Below are positions 35,517 to 48,145 of a stretch of 64,000 nucleotides of DNA, in pieces (the stretch's first letter is position 1; every line of letters starts with the position of its first letter). The position numbers were made by a program, and so were the translations under genes. The notes under the pieces are model-generated. The model was given only the letters and a program-made list of their open reading frames with translations, had not been told where the DNA came from and made no database searches. Source of the stretch: Margaritispora aquatica (lineage: Eukaryota > Ascomycota > Leotiomycetes > Helotiales > Discinellaceae); NCBI GenBank assembly GCA_007644065.1, contig VJWN01000005.1, forward strand, positions 124,001 through 188,000, written 5' to 3'.

Positions 35517-36187
35517 AGCCTGGTGACACAGGTGCTCATAGACTTGTGATGCCTCTTATCACCTTAATTATAATGTAATCATGAAATCTGCAAGCTATCT
35601 AAGTTTAAAAATAAAGTGAACCCAAAGTCGCAATGTGCGAGTCCACCAGAAGATGAACTGCTCGCATATTGAAGTGATAGTGAGGTGTGGTTGACATCAA
35701 ATTAGAGGTAGTCACATGACTCTCGCTCCCTCATCTTCTGCTCGGGATCTCAAAAGATATCGATATTCACATATCGTACGACCAACACGTCCACCGAATC
35801 ACTCCGAATCCTTTAGGGATATTCCTCTCCTTTACAAGCGAAAGATAAACCACGGACAACAGTCTATACAGGCAGAGAGGGCAGGATATACAGTTATCCA
35901 GGAGGTTATCGGATGCGACAGGTGAGACGTCTCCACGTGGTGACATATTTGCTCGTAGAACAAGATGGAGCGCATTGAATTATCGCTAACTTGGGTTTTC
36001 AGGTCGCAAGAGCAGAAACTCACCTGATATCCCGGTGATACTCGAGCGAGTGGTGGTTGATTGATTCAATACAGAGTGGCAGTACTGGCATGGGGATATT
36101 GGAGTAGCCTTTGCTGACCCCATTACCGACAATCCTTATATCGAGGCATATCACTCCAATCAAGTCACAGGATCTTGTATCGCAGTA
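35517..36187. other. Intergenic space, VPS33 / LSD1-like
   Basis: About 670 bases, AT-rich, holding the VPS33 3' end and the LSD1-like promoter and leader. No supported gene. Confidence 0.5.
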
Positions 36188-39100
36188 ATGGCTACATCTT
36201 TGGACAACCAAATACATCAGCATGATGATTTAAGTTTGATGGGTTTGCAAGAACTTGATTCGCATCTGTCCCTATTCGATACATCGGCGGTGTTCCGAGG
36301 CGAGTCGTCTACCCCGGATGATGCTATGTCAAATTCTGGTTATGCAGACATAGAACAACCATCCAACACAATCATTGTCGACACACAAACTGAGGTTTAT
36401 TCGGAAAAATTACACTACGAAATGGATTCTCATTTGAAATTTGCAGATCAAAAGATCACAACCGTTGTGCAGTATGTCCGACTCGCACCTTCCTACCTTT
36501 TCTGAGCCTGAGCCTTTTGAGTTCGAATGCCTCTTTAGCCACAATTTATATTGGGACTTATTGATCTTGATCATAAATTATTAATACTTTGTTTGCTTCT
36601 AGGGTAGACGTGGTTTCCAAGTCAATGTCCAATGGCAGCCTGCATCTTAGACCTGAAAGTGCTCGCAACTCAATGACATCTTCGATGGTTACGGATGTCG
36701 ATGATGGCTCTTCGTCGCTTTCGTCGATGTCAAGCAAAGCTACTTCTCCCACCGATTTCGACCAGGGAACTCTAGAAGGTAACAGGAAAGTCGGACGTTC
36801 TACAAAAAATCGTCAAAAATATGATATCCGACCTAAGGTATCGATTCCGACTGATATCGCACCGAGCGAATATGCCAGGCAGTGCATTGCAGCTGCAGAG
36901 TCATCCCGACTCAATCCATACAGCTTACATCCCGAAGAACACTCGATGCTGCGCAGACACATTAGTTACCAGCAAGTGACGACATATCTCAACATACGAA
37001 ACGGAATTTTAAGACTTTGGACTCGGAATCCCATGATTTGTGTCATGCGAGATGAAGCCATTGGATGTGCAAGGGATGTCCGCTGGTTTGATGTTGCTCG
37101 AATCTGCCATGAATGGCTAGTACGACGTGGATATATCAATTATGGTTGTGTCGAGAACCCCATAAATGACGATACCAAGAAGCAGCGTGGTATCAAGCGA
37201 AAACGGAAAACCATCGCTGTTATTGGTGCTGGCATGTCTGGGCTTGGCTGTGCACGACAATTGGAAGGGCTCCTTTCGCAATTCCAAGAACGTTTTCACG
37301 AGAATGGAGAAGAGGTTCCTGAAGTTGTTGTCGTGGAAGGACGTGACAGAATTGGTGGGAGAGTGTATTCGAAGGCATTCAAGACTGTTCCAACCAAGCC
37401 AACGCTCAGTAAGGGAAGCCGTTATACCGCAGAGATGGGTGGTATGATAATCACTGGTTTCGATCGCGGTAATCCTCTCAATATTATTGTCAGGGGACAG
37501 TTGGCTCTACCATATCACTCTCTAACGCCAGAGACAACCATATTCGATGCCAATGGAAGATCTGTCGATATTAACCGGGATTCTTACGCAGAGCAACTTT
37601 TCAACTATATTCTAGAGCGGGTAAGTGAATATAAGTTCAAAACAACAGCAATTCCTACAATCGACGGCGATAGGGAGCTTCTTGATGCCGGCCGAGAAAA
37701 CAACGCTGAAGGCTTCAAGACCATCAGCGACATCGAGGATGCCGGCCGATCACGTTTCTCCTCGAGAACACGAGAGTCTAGTTCAGGTGATGTTGAAGCG
37801 ATCCCTGTCTCAATGGATCGACTGACTGGACGGGCTCACGTAGAATCCGGTGTTGCTGGTGTATATACTGCTGCTTACAAGGCGAAAGAGATCGGCTGGC
37901 TTTTGCGACCCGGTATCGGCATCGAGCAAGATTTGGATCTTGAGAATGCGGTTCGGGCTTTCAATGCAACCTTAGGAACGGTCTTTAACGAAGCGCTTCG
38001 CCAATTTACCCGCATTGTTGACTTCACGCCACTGGATCTGCGACTTATAAATTGGCATGTTGCCAACTTGGAATATAGTAATGCAGTCACCATCGACAAA
38101 CTTAGCCTTGGTGGTTGGGATTTGGATGCTGGCAACGAATGGGAGGGCAAGCACTCAATGGTAGTGGGCGGCTACCAGCAAGTCCCACGAGGCTTGCTCA
38201 ATTTTCCTAGGCCATTGAATGTACGGAAAAAGGCACCAGTCTCCAAGATCACGTATTCTACCAACAGCAATGGTGCATCGGCCAAAATTGAATGCGAAGA
38301 CGGTTATACTGTTGAGGCAGATTATGTGGTTTCGTCAATACCTCTTGGTGTTCTAAAGCAACGCAATGTCACTTTCGAGCCAGCACTACCTGATTGGAAG
38401 GAAGGACCAATCAGCAGGATAGGATATGGTGTTCTAAACAAAGTTGTGCTAGTGTACACGAAGGCCTTCTGGGATGAAAGTCGAGATATTTTTGGCACCC
38501 TCCGGAATCCAGCGAATCGCTTCAGTCTTGACCAGTGCGACTACATTCCTCAACGAGGTCGATTTTTCCAGTGGTTCAATATCAGCAACACAACAGGTCT
38601 GCCAACTCTCCTAGCTTTGATGGCTGGTGAATCAGCATTTTCAACCGAAAATACTCCTAACGAAGTTCTTGTCGTCGAGGCTACTCGTGTCCTAAGAACT
38701 GTGTTTGGCGCTGATATTCCCTCTCCCGTTGAAGCTATTGTAACAAGATGGGCATCGGACGAATTTTCGAGAGGCAGCTATTCATACGCTGGTCCCAATA
38801 TTAAGCCCGATGACTATGACATGATGGCCAAGCCAATTGGTAATTTGTTCTTCGCTGGTGAGCATACTTGTGCTACACATCCAGCCACTGTTCACGGTGC
38901 ATATATTTCAGGTCTCAGAGCCGCATCAGAAGTATTAGAGACTATTCTTGGGCCAATAGATATTCCCGAGCCATTAATCTTACCGAAGGATTCGGCATCG
39001 AAGCGAAAATCGGACGCGATAGCAGCAGATAAGAGTCCAAAGCGACTACGTCTTGAGGCATACGAGGCAGAGGTTTGGACTGCCATATATGCAGCTCTTG

Positions 39101-39528
39101 GCGATCGTCCTTGGCGTCCCATGAACAATTACGCAAATCCGTACAGATTGTACAGCAAAGACAATTGGGAACTTGCAAAGAGCAAATGCGACAAAGGTCG
39201 AAGACCTGGCAAGGGCAGGACGATACCCAATGAGGTTAAAAAGATGGTCACCAAAATGTGGAAAGAAGCATCTGAGGATGAGAAACAGCCATATGTCGAC
39301 AAAGCTGAGGTAGAGAAAAATCATTACGTTGCTGCACTTGCAGAGTACACTGCCAAGGCCGCAGAATGGGACCAAGCTTCGCTTGCTTTCCGTGCAGAGT
39401 ACGAGAAAGCACACCCAAGTGTACCTGGCCATGATGAATTGACAAACAGTCCATCGAGAAGAGACCGGCGTGCCAAGCGAGGTGTTAGTGGGTATGCGGA
39501 AGATTCCGGGTCAGAACTTGACATTTAA
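36188..39528 (+). CDS. LSD1-type lysine-specific histone demethylase with SWIRM and HMG box
   Basis: FAD-dependent amine oxidase expected to remove mono- and dimethyl marks from histone H3 in the nucleus. Exons 36188-36471 and 36603-39528, 3210 bases, 1069 residues. Order: disordered N-terminus (1-165); SWIRM domain around PSEYARQCIAAAESSRLNP to CHEWLVRRGYINYG (about 170-285); FAD-binding KTIAVIGAGMSGLGCARQLEGLL, VVEGRDRIGGRVYS; substrate half; GVLNKVVLVYTKAFW, where the Lys matches the flavin-linked lysine of LSD1; and FFAGEHTCATHPATVHGAYISGLRAA. KRKSDAIAADKSPKRLR is a nuclear signal, followed by an HMG-box-like segment (NNYANPYRLYSKDNWELAK to VAALAEYTAKAAEWD). The animal Tower coiled coil is absent; a Ser/Arg-rich insert sits instead near RSRFSSRTRESSSG. 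This architecture is the fungal HdmA/LSD1 type. Confidence 0.93.
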
Positions 39529-39895
39529 TTTTGCGTTGTGAGGTAGAGGATCACAAATTTTAGGTTATTAGGAAAGGCGTAAGGGGGTCACTTGCATGGC
39601 TGCTAATTGTATGATCATGGAGCATTGGAGTTATCAGTGCGTGCGGTGTTTTGTTAGCATTATCATGGCGGAATTCGGGGTGCATGGTCCTGCCTGTCAC
39701 ACATAGCCATAGTCCTGGGAGGAGTCTTTGCACATAGTTGTGGTAATAGAGCTAGCTAGCATCGTTTTTATCTTCGACTTTTGCTAGTTTGGTGATGTTT
39801 TGCTCTTACAGGTAGTTCTCTCTCTAATCGTGTGCTCTCGCATAACCTTTATATGGAATCTTTGTCCCACAACATCTACATCCTGATTTGTTGTT
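39529..39895. other. Convergent intergenic space
   Basis: About 370 bases with the 3' end of the demethylase gene; nothing else recognised. Confidence 0.5.
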
Positions 39896-40337
39896 CTAAA
39901 TCTCATATTGTCTAGTTGACTTTAACTTCGAACCAAGGACGTTGCCTCGATAGCCAACCATTGTCACTACCAACTTGCGATCCAGTTCCTGCGAGATACG
40001 CCCAAAAATCTTCCTTCCCTTGACCACGTTGTTGATTAATGTATCTTTGAGTTCCCATCTGTTGGTATTGGCACCGATATAGACAAAGGCAATAGTCTCA
40101 GGCTTCGTAAACTTGGTTGCTATATTGCGCATTAAATCATATTCAATGTTACTGCATGGTTGGTGTATACAAAAGTGGCCTGCGGATATAAAGCGTAGCT
40201 ATAAATATATCGAAGTAAAGTGAAGACAGAGAGAGCAGATTGCCATTATGAATTTGAGGGAGGGCGTGCTTCCAGATGAGGAGTCGTATCTCTGTTGGTA
40301 GGGATGAGAAACGTGTGAAGGTGTTTCTGAGGGACAT
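39896..40337 (-). pseudogene. 2EXR-domain gene remnant, middle missing
   Basis: The minus strand opens at 40337 with MSLRNTFTRFSSLPTEIRLL, then IWKHALPQ, a clear match in form to the start of fungal 2EXR-domain proteins (F-x-x-x-LPxEIRxxIWxxALP). That frame stops after about 62 residues. A second frame, 39896 to about 40158, gives NIEYDLMRNIATKFTKPETI then AFVYIGANTNRWELKD and on to a stop, like a C-terminal half. No GT donor at a sensible distance joins them, and the central part including the usual CRESR-type motif is absent. I read it as a gene with an internal deletion; a very short gene with an unusual intron is the alternative. 2EXR proteins have no well-established biochemical role. 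Confidence 0.5.
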
Positions 40338-41286
40338 GGTTCCGCGAGCACAAGTAAGTTGCTGACTGATAAATAGAAGAATCATCGGAGATTTTGACAG
40401 GAAGGCAGACTTATACTTTCCAAGTGATCATTCCTAAGTTTTAGAGGCTCTCTCAAGTGTGCTGGATCGAAGCGAGCCATAGTTTCTCGCCAAATCTTCG
40501 AATATAGAACAGTGAAGAATTACGAAGCACAGAAGAAAATCGGAGAGGAATGGACAGGTGGAGGAATTGTAAATCCAGCTTGAATGTCAAATCGAGAATC
40601 CGTCTTCCATGCTACTCTAGTCTCTGCTTTTGTCTAGAATATGCAGAAAGTGAGCAACCATAGTAGGAGCCAGTATTGGGTAATATAAGGACACCAGAAC
40701 CTCAGGCTTGTTTAAGATAGGAGTAATTATTAACCGAATAAATCACACTGAAGTCTCCAACACTTCCTTTCAGGAAAAGGATAATGTACATATGTTCATA
40801 TGAGCTACCGAACTCGAAGTTAAAAGTGTCCCATGAACTAATCAAAAGATCGCAAAGGGCGTGGAATCTTTGGTCATATATTGCTAGTTCAATATGATAT
40901 ACTAGATATGACAGGGCAACATTTCAAAATTCCGGACTTCGTAAGGTGACTTTGATGTCCGAAGAAGTCGAGGAGTTACCTGTCAAGCCAAGCTTTTACC
41001 TCTGAGCTTCAAAACAGTTGGAATAAAACTGTAGCTGAATTAAACAAACAGCTTCTTCGCAAGTCTGCTAGTAGCCTGTAACATGTCATATGATATTAAA
41101 TTAAATTAAATGAATACTTTGCGTCGATTTTGAATGTGTGTTCTGCTTTTGCACATTGAAATGTGAAGTTGACAAGGCTGACAACTCGAACAACTTGAGA
41201 CAACCGCTTGCCACGACCCCACCTCACCTGCATGCACAGTTCCCCTCATTATTGAACCTCCAGCTTCACAACCACCACAAAGCAAA
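40338..41286. other. AT-rich intergenic space
   Basis: About 950 bases between the 2EXR remnant and the capping-protein gene. No gene supported; the last ~100 bases are the CAP2 leader, rich in CACC/CAAC. Confidence 0.5.
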
Positions 41287-42275
41287 ATGGCAGACATCGA
41301 CCCCTTTGACAGCGCGCTGTAAGCTCTCCCCTCCACACCTCAATCCTTCAAGCATAATAAAGCCCCAATTAACGTTCCAACAGCGATCTCCTCCGCCGCC
41401 TCGATCCCAAACACACCACTACACACCTCAACGCCCTCATCTCACTCGTGCCCTCCCTAACAGAAGACCTCCTCTCCTCCGTCGACCAGCCTCTCAGCAT
41501 TGCGCGCTGCCGGAAAACAGGCCGCGACTACCTGCTGTGCGACTACAACCGCGACGGGGACTCGTACCGGTCGCCGTGGTCGGGCGAGTTCGAGACACCG
41601 CGCGGCGGCACGGGAGTTGGCGGCGTCGATGATCAGGGAAACAATGATGGCGCTGGCGAGGGAGCGGTGCCCAGCGAGAGGGTCAGGAAGATGGAGATTA
41701 GGGCCAATGAGGCGTTTGATGTCTACAGGGAGCTGTATTACGAGGGGGGCGTGAGCTCGGTTTACTTTTGGAATTTGGATGATGGGTTTGCGGGGGTTGT
41801 GTTGTTGAAGAAAGGTGAGCTTGTTCTTTTACCTCCTCGTCATGATAGTTTGAAGAGTATTGTTTGCTGATACGAGGGAATAGTTGCAACACCAGCAGGG
41901 AAGTCACAAGGAACATGGGACTCGATCCACGTCTTTGAAGCCGTTGACCGCGCCCGCACAGCACACTATAAGCTCACCAGCACCGTGATCTTGCACCTAT
42001 CCACCGGCTCCGAAGCGCTGGGCTCGATGGACCTCTCGGGCAACATGACGCGGCAGATCGAGGCGGACCTGCAAGTCGACGACGACACATCGCACATTGC
42101 CAACATCGGCAAGCTGGTCGAGGACATGGAACTGAAGATGCGAAATCTGCTGCAGGAGGTGTATTTCGGCAAGGCGAAGGACGTGGTGGGTGATCTGAGG
42201 AGTATCGCGACGCTGTCTGAGGCAAATAAGGATAAGGCTACGCACCAGGAGATGATCAATTCGATGAAGCGGTAG
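41287..42275 (+). CDS. CAP2: F-actin-capping protein subunit beta
   Basis: Beta half of the CapZ heterodimer that caps barbed ends of actin filaments. Exons 41287-41318, 41384-41814 and 41884-42275, 855 bases, 284 residues. Signatures: [107 protein letters not shown] and [13 protein letters not shown]. The actin-binding C-terminal tentacle is ENKDK-like ([20 protein letters not shown]). Exon 2 is markedly GC-rich compared with its surroundings, with a Gly-rich loop insert ([20 protein letters not shown]) that most orthologues have in shorter form. Confidence 0.96.
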
Positions 42276-45200
42276 TTGCGTGATTAGTAGAGCGGGAGGA
42301 CGAAGGAGATGGTCGCAAAAGCATAACTGTGATAGATAGCACTCTTTTTGGGAGAGAAAGCATCCTTGTGTGAAGCGAGGGGCAGGTTGTAGCATGAATT
42401 CACAAGCGAGGCATGTGGGTCAGCTAGGTAGATGAAGTGATGAAATGAAATGGCCATCATGTCAACCCTATGGCTTGTTTCTCTGTCTCCTCTGCAGACG
42501 AAGTGCCGTTCTCGTTTTCAGATCTTGGACTCAATGTAAGTTAAATCAGCTAGCCTTGAGCAAATTCCCACCTTCACAACCTCCAAAGTTGGCCAGTAGC
42601 ACACAAAAAGCCAAGTGACATCATGCGAATGTTCCTCTCCTAATATCACTCACTCAATCAACCTGTAAGCAATGTCAAGAACGTCGTGCCACTAAGCACG
42701 ATACATCTTCCTTCCCATTTGTTCATCTTTCCAGCACAACACCACCTCCCTTTCCCCACCTCCACCTCAACATGCTTGATCCTTCCTCGCCTTGAAATTC
42801 CAATGCCGTCTCAAATCCCTCAAGCCATCAGATCCTTCCCCGCTGTTCCTTTCCATATCCCTTTGTTCCCATCGCTTTTGGTCTCTACTAAAGAAGCTAT
42901 GACTCTTCACTCTTTCACTCAGACATATCAATACGGACGATTCACAATAACGAGCAAGCATAATGTGGCCGTGCTCAAACTACTTGCATTCATTTTTCGG
43001 CCGAATGAAGAAGGTAGATATATGAAGGCGCAAAGGTATCAAGGCAATCCTGACCACGAAAGTGGCCCAAGGACTTAGTTAGTTGCGCCATCACTTTTGG
43101 TTGTTTGTTGGCTGCCCAGCGCAATGTGTAGTAATGGGTAGGATTAGATGGATGGATTCCATCATTAGAGTCATCATCGCGCGGAGATTAATTTTGTGTG
43201 ATGATCTCAGTTTCTCTTAAAGATCACTTGACCTGAAATGATGCGCACAGATCTTGTGGTCTGATGGATGTCTCAAAGTACCAGAAGACTCGACGTGACA
43301 AATGAGCCTAAGCTTTCGGTCACTACCAAACTAAATGGCTAATATTCTCGCTTGAGCCCTCTCGCCATTCTCGCACTCTCAACTCCTCTGTGCTCGAAAC
43401 CTCCTCTAGGCAATGAGTACTTAGCAAGAAACTCTTCTCATCTAAGCTGCCTTTTGTGACTATCGCCAAAGCGCCATTAGATCCAGATCTTCAACAAAAA
43501 TGAGCAACACTCCTGATAAAGCACAGCGGTGGTTGAAGCCCGCGATATAGGATTCCTCCAAAATCCTAAGACAAGAACTCGTCAGAGACAGCAACGGCGC
43601 GTTCCGCCAACTATAATGACAAATACAGTAGGCTCTATTCATTCTTCCCTCCACAAATGGAGATAGAAGCAAGACAAGAAGCTTGGAAACACATGCGCAA
43701 TCAATGTCTCTGTACTCACCTCAGCATAGAACGTGTTCTAGAATCCTTATCCAGAAACGAAACCTATCTCACGTTCTGCGTCTTCCGTGCATCCAGATCA
43801 TTTGGTGAGACAAACCACAGATGCCCAGCGAGGATGGTAGTATGAATCAAGTACAAACAAACAGAGTGAAGGATGCATATCTCGTACCGCCCTTCTGTCG
43901 CACAACGGGACCGTCCGAATGGCTTCTACGAGGCGTGCTGCACTCCTTGCCTCATGCCTCACTAATCAATTTCCTCATTGATTGCCACGTTTCCTATACT
44001 CTGCATAAACGCCTTGCATCTGTGTAATGAAGGATATTTTGGCACTCGCGTACATTGCTACAAAGAGTCAAAGTGTCCAGTGAAGGGGAATGCAGAACTT
44101 TACGCCCACATTTGCAAATAGTTACCAGGATTTGGCCAACTATTGCATGGTTATGCATAAAATTTCCGACCCAGTCTTACTCAACGACAGTAGAATAAGT
44201 GAGACTGGCGGGGAGCCCGCACCGAACAGAAACGGAAGGCGGGCGGCATGAAATGGATATGTTTGTCGGGTAGATAATGAATTGGTTCATTTAACCAAAA
44301 ACCAGTCCGGTAATCGACCCAAGATCTTGTTGGTAGTTTGATGTGTCGCCTTTGGCTGTCACTGGTGTGGAAAATAGGGAACAAAGACATGAGGCTTGCC
44401 CCTAGCGGAAGAAAGCGCATGGGCTTGATTCCCGTCAGGCGTTTTGGTTTATTGAAGGAAAGTGCCATTTTGAAAAGCCACAAGCTCAATTCCAAATCCC
44501 CAGGAGCATTTTAAGTCCCAATAATGCGGAGGAAAGAATTCCTTCCTCTTCGTACGGGCGTACGTTTTGTAATCGCCGACTCCTTACTTACTCTCCAGCA
44601 GAAGTGCATGCGTATTGAGACATGCAGAATTCATCCACTGCTTCGAAACTCTTCACAACATACTCTGTAATCTCCTGGAGATTTTTCCGTTTGCCATGCA
44701 TGATGTGGGATGCCACTAATGCACAACATACATCTGGATGAATTCCACGTGGGAGAACCGGAGGTGTGTTTTCACGCTCCGTCTTTTTCTGCATGAGTTG
44801 AGAGTACAGAACGAATAGGAGCTACACTTTTGGAACCAACACGATAACAGTATGAGATGGCTGAAGTGCAATGGCACTTGGCATGTTGTTCGAAGTATAG
44901 CCGAGCTATTCTCGCCTGGCTTAATTGCTTGCGAACATGTTGCTTGCTCCAATAAGAAACCAACAGATAAGGCTTGTGTGAGATGTAGATAGATGAGTAG
45001 ATCGTCTTTGAAATTCTTTGAGATATTCCGTAGCGATGCAAACGAGAAGAAGGTGGGGGGTATTGTGTGTGATATATCATGTTCGAAATTTGAAACCGGC
45101 TGAACATAAAGCAAGAACATGGAGCGATGAGTCCACTTGTTTCAGGTCATATACCACTGCGTCAGATTATGATTCTGGGTAAACTCCAAGGCAGAGATGA

Positions 45201-45490
45201 CTGCAGATGACTTGCATCGAAGCTGCAGAGAGGGAGACTATGGGTTCTATCAAACCTTGAGGGCAAGCAGAAACAGAGTCTAGCTTGCGATTTCTAATGC
45301 AAAAGCACACCTCCCTACATCAACAGATATTCTCTTGACAGGATATGGTGTAACAAGTTTTCTGTTGGCAAGGCCCGAGATGCCGAAAATGAGGATCTTC
45401 ATTAAGAGCTTGGCATCCGAACTGCAATTGGAGAAACACTAGTTTGAGCATCGGATTTAACCATCGGACGAAAAGCATGAGAGAAGTTTG

Positions 45491-45509
45491 CAGCAGCAGC
45501 AGCAGCAGC
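45491..45509. repeat. CAG trinucleotide run
   Basis: Six consecutive CAG units in non-coding sequence. Confidence 0.9.
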
Positions 45510-45710
45510 TTCTTCTCCTGCTTCTAAGCAAAAACTGATAAAGGGTCACAAGTGCGTCACCACGCAATTTAGACCACACTGGTGGAATTACCACCATTTC
45601 TGTCCTCCAGTGTGCGATCCTTGTGAAAACTAAATTGAACAATGGAGCAAAAATATGGAATCCATTCAAAATACCCAACAAGCGCAAGCACACAGAGGGA
45701 GGGATCAAGG

Positions 45711-45735
45711 GCTCAAGCTCAAGCTCAAGCTCAAG
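45711..45735. repeat. CTCAAG hexanucleotide run
   Basis: Four units of GCTCAA/CTCAAG in a row, in non-coding sequence; 200 bases from the CAG run. Confidence 0.9.
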
Positions 45736-46788
45736 GAAACACCCGACGGCAGCTAAAGGGAGAACGGACGAGCCGACCCCCCCCTCGTATATGCCAAGCA
45801 TAAAGCCTGCACCACACTGCTGCAATGCTGCTGCACCAGAAAAGCTTCCAAAGCCCTTCTAGAAGTCCCTAACTTCAAGAACATGCAGAAATGGTCCAAC
45901 AGCTGCAATTTAATTTGCAGGCACAGTCGGCTTCCTGTTTCCCCTGAAAAGGAGAAATGGTAGAATATGACTGGTAATATGCTGGTTTGAAGGACAAGAT
46001 ACTGCATTTGAACACATAATTGACAAGCAATTATTGGATGATGGAGGCTTCCCGCATACCATCGTCTGTGTTGAAGGCTCCAAACTCCTCGAAATGCCAG
46101 CTTGGACAGGCATAACTCTATCAAGCCGGAGCAATACCGCCGCCACCACTATGCACCTCGATACTTTCAGTCAAACTCTCAAGTGATCGGGGAACTTTGT
46201 CGGGATTTTCTCTAACTTTGAGGGTGTCCTTTTGGTCGCCGTTCCTGGAGGGAGGGGGACGCAAGTTGAGATTGGCAATGGAGACAAGTGGCGTCTGTTT
46301 GTCTTAGATTTATCTGCTACTCCCTACTCGTCTAAGTCTTTCCTGCCGGTGTTGGTGTCCTCCTGCATTGGCTTTAAGCGTGTACGGCTGAGATCTGCAC
46401 AAAATTGGGCACTGGATATGGCGGGCGGTCCCCTTTTGTACTGAAGACTTCTCGACCCTGTCGTGGTTCAGAGCCTCCTGGCAATTTGAATAGAAGAGGT
46501 CCGAGGCCTCTTCTTGACATCCCATCTCTCATCGTTTCTCCAGAATCAGACTGCACACTTCGTCCTCCCTCGCCCTAGCCGCACAGTCGCAGGAGAACAC
46601 TCACACCTCCTCCCTCCGCAATACCTTATTCCTACCCCAGATCTTCATACACCCGACCTGACGTCTATATATCATACTGCGCAAGCTACTCGTCGATCCA
46701 GCCCCTCCTCTCCTTGACACCCGACCTTCCAGGAAATCTTTGCGACCTCCAACGACTCGGAAAGACTCATCCTTCTGGTGGTATTACA

Positions 46789-48145
46789 ATGGCGGAAAAA
46801 CCCGCAGTCCTGATCATTGGTGGTCTGGGTTACATCGGACGATTTCTCGCATTGCATATTGAGCAGAATGATCTAGCTTCTGAGGTGCGAATCGTTGATA
46901 AGGTGCTACCACAGCTGGCATGGCTAGCACCTGAGTTCGAGAAGGCTTGTTCTAAGGACAAGTTCATGCAAGCAGATGCGAGCAAAGAGCGTAAGCAACA
47001 CTAAGTCTTTTTGTTGAACCTCCGAGATTGTTTGCGCTTTGCGCTTTACTTGAAACCTTGGTCTGACATCTGCTGCCTTGTAGAATCGCTGCCGCGCATC
47101 TTTGACCGATCAAATGGAAAGCAGTGGGACTATGTCTTCAATTGTGGTGGTGAGACTCGGTATTCGCAGGAAGACGAGGTATACAAAGTTCGATCACTAG
47201 CTCTGAGTGTTGCGGCAGGTAAAGAAGCGGCAAAGCGTGGAGTAAAGGCGTTTGTTGAATTAAGTACTGGCATGGTTTACAAGCCAGATTCTCAGCCCAG
47301 CAAGGAGGGTGATAAGTTGAAGCCGTGGAGCAAGATCGCAGTGTTCAAGCTTCAAGCGGAAGAAGAATTGTCAAAGATTGAAGGGTAGGCTCTATCCCCC
47401 CCATACCTTCCCCTTTCAGGCTGAGGGTTGCTCTTTGCTTTACTTCACTTGACCTCAGAATGCCCCTTCAGAAAGTTTACTATAGGATCTTGCTAACCTG
47501 TCGTGCAGACTCAATCTTATCATTGTACGACTTGCTCATGTCTATGGCGACTATGCCTCTCAGTTCGTCTCGACTGCTCTCACTCTCGCGCGAGTATACC
47601 AGTCATTGCAAGAAGAGATGAAATGGCTCTGGACAAAGGACCTGCGAGTGAATACAGTCCATGTTACCGACGTCACCAGAGGACTGTGGGCGATCGCAGA
47701 TTGGTATTCAGTCAAAGACAAGCCCAATTGGGATGTCAAAACAATGGGCAAAATACCTGTCTTCAACATGGTTGATAGTGGGCAAACGTCTCAAGGGACC
47801 ATGGCGGATCTCATCGGACAGATATTTGGCATCCAGACTGGATTCCAAGGACAGCTGATTAGTACCTTTGCACGTCTTAACATGGACAGTGTGGTTGACG
47901 ATGTCAACGACGAGGTCCTTGGCCCATGGGCAGATCTATTAGAGGAGGCCGGAATTACAAGACCTGGTCCCCTCACACCATTCATGGAGAAAGAGCTATT
48001 GAAAGATACGGATCTGAGCATGGACGGCAGTCGACTGCAAAGTGTGGTAGGCTTCACATACCAGAAGCCCAAGATCACAAAAGAGCTCCTCCAAGACATG
48101 ATCATCAGCTATACCAGGATTGGATGGTGGCCCGCTGCCAAGTAG
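46789..48145 (+). CDS. NAD(P)-dependent epimerase/dehydratase-like protein (extended SDR)
   Basis: Rossmann-fold protein, substrate unknown. Exons 46789-46990, 47084-47384 and 47509-48145, 1140 bases, 379 residues. The start is the ATG before AEKPAVLIIGGLGYIGRFLA, which carries the GxxGxxG nucleotide loop; an in-frame ATG at 46714 would add 25 unlikely residues. Next come VRIVDK, VFNCGGETRYSQ, and FVELSTGMVYKP, where STG is the SDR serine region. The usual YxxxK is replaced by IAVFK in PWSKIAVFKLQAEEEL: the lysine is kept but the residue four before it is Ile, not Tyr, so classical epimerase chemistry is doubtful. Later LIIVRLAHVYG, RVNTVHVTDVTRGLWAI and a C-terminus ISYTRIGWWPAAK. No signal peptide. 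Confidence 0.87.

Larger units (their letters stand above)
42276..46788. other. 4.5-kb gene-poor region
   Basis: No frame here has a domain, intron chain or composition that supports a gene. Candidates looked at and not kept: 130 codons at 42686-43078 plus, 134 codons at 44716-45120 minus, 122 codons at 45457-45825 minus. Simple repeats: (CAG)6 at about 45491-45509 and CTCAAG repeats at about 45711-45735. The last 300 bases (CT-rich) are the promoter and leader of the next gene. Confidence 0.5.

Noticed and set aside
36520..36535. GTTCGAATGCC string resembling a tRNA B box
   Set aside because: It lies in the demethylase intron without any cloverleaf around it.
40430..40520. Second decayed gene upstream of the 2EXR remnant on the minus strand
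   Set aside because: A 25-codon stretch looks protein-like but is too short and has no recognisable motif.
42686..43078. 130-codon plus frame in the gene-poor region
   Set aside because: Pro/Ser/Leu-rich start from CT-rich sequence, no domain, no splice support.
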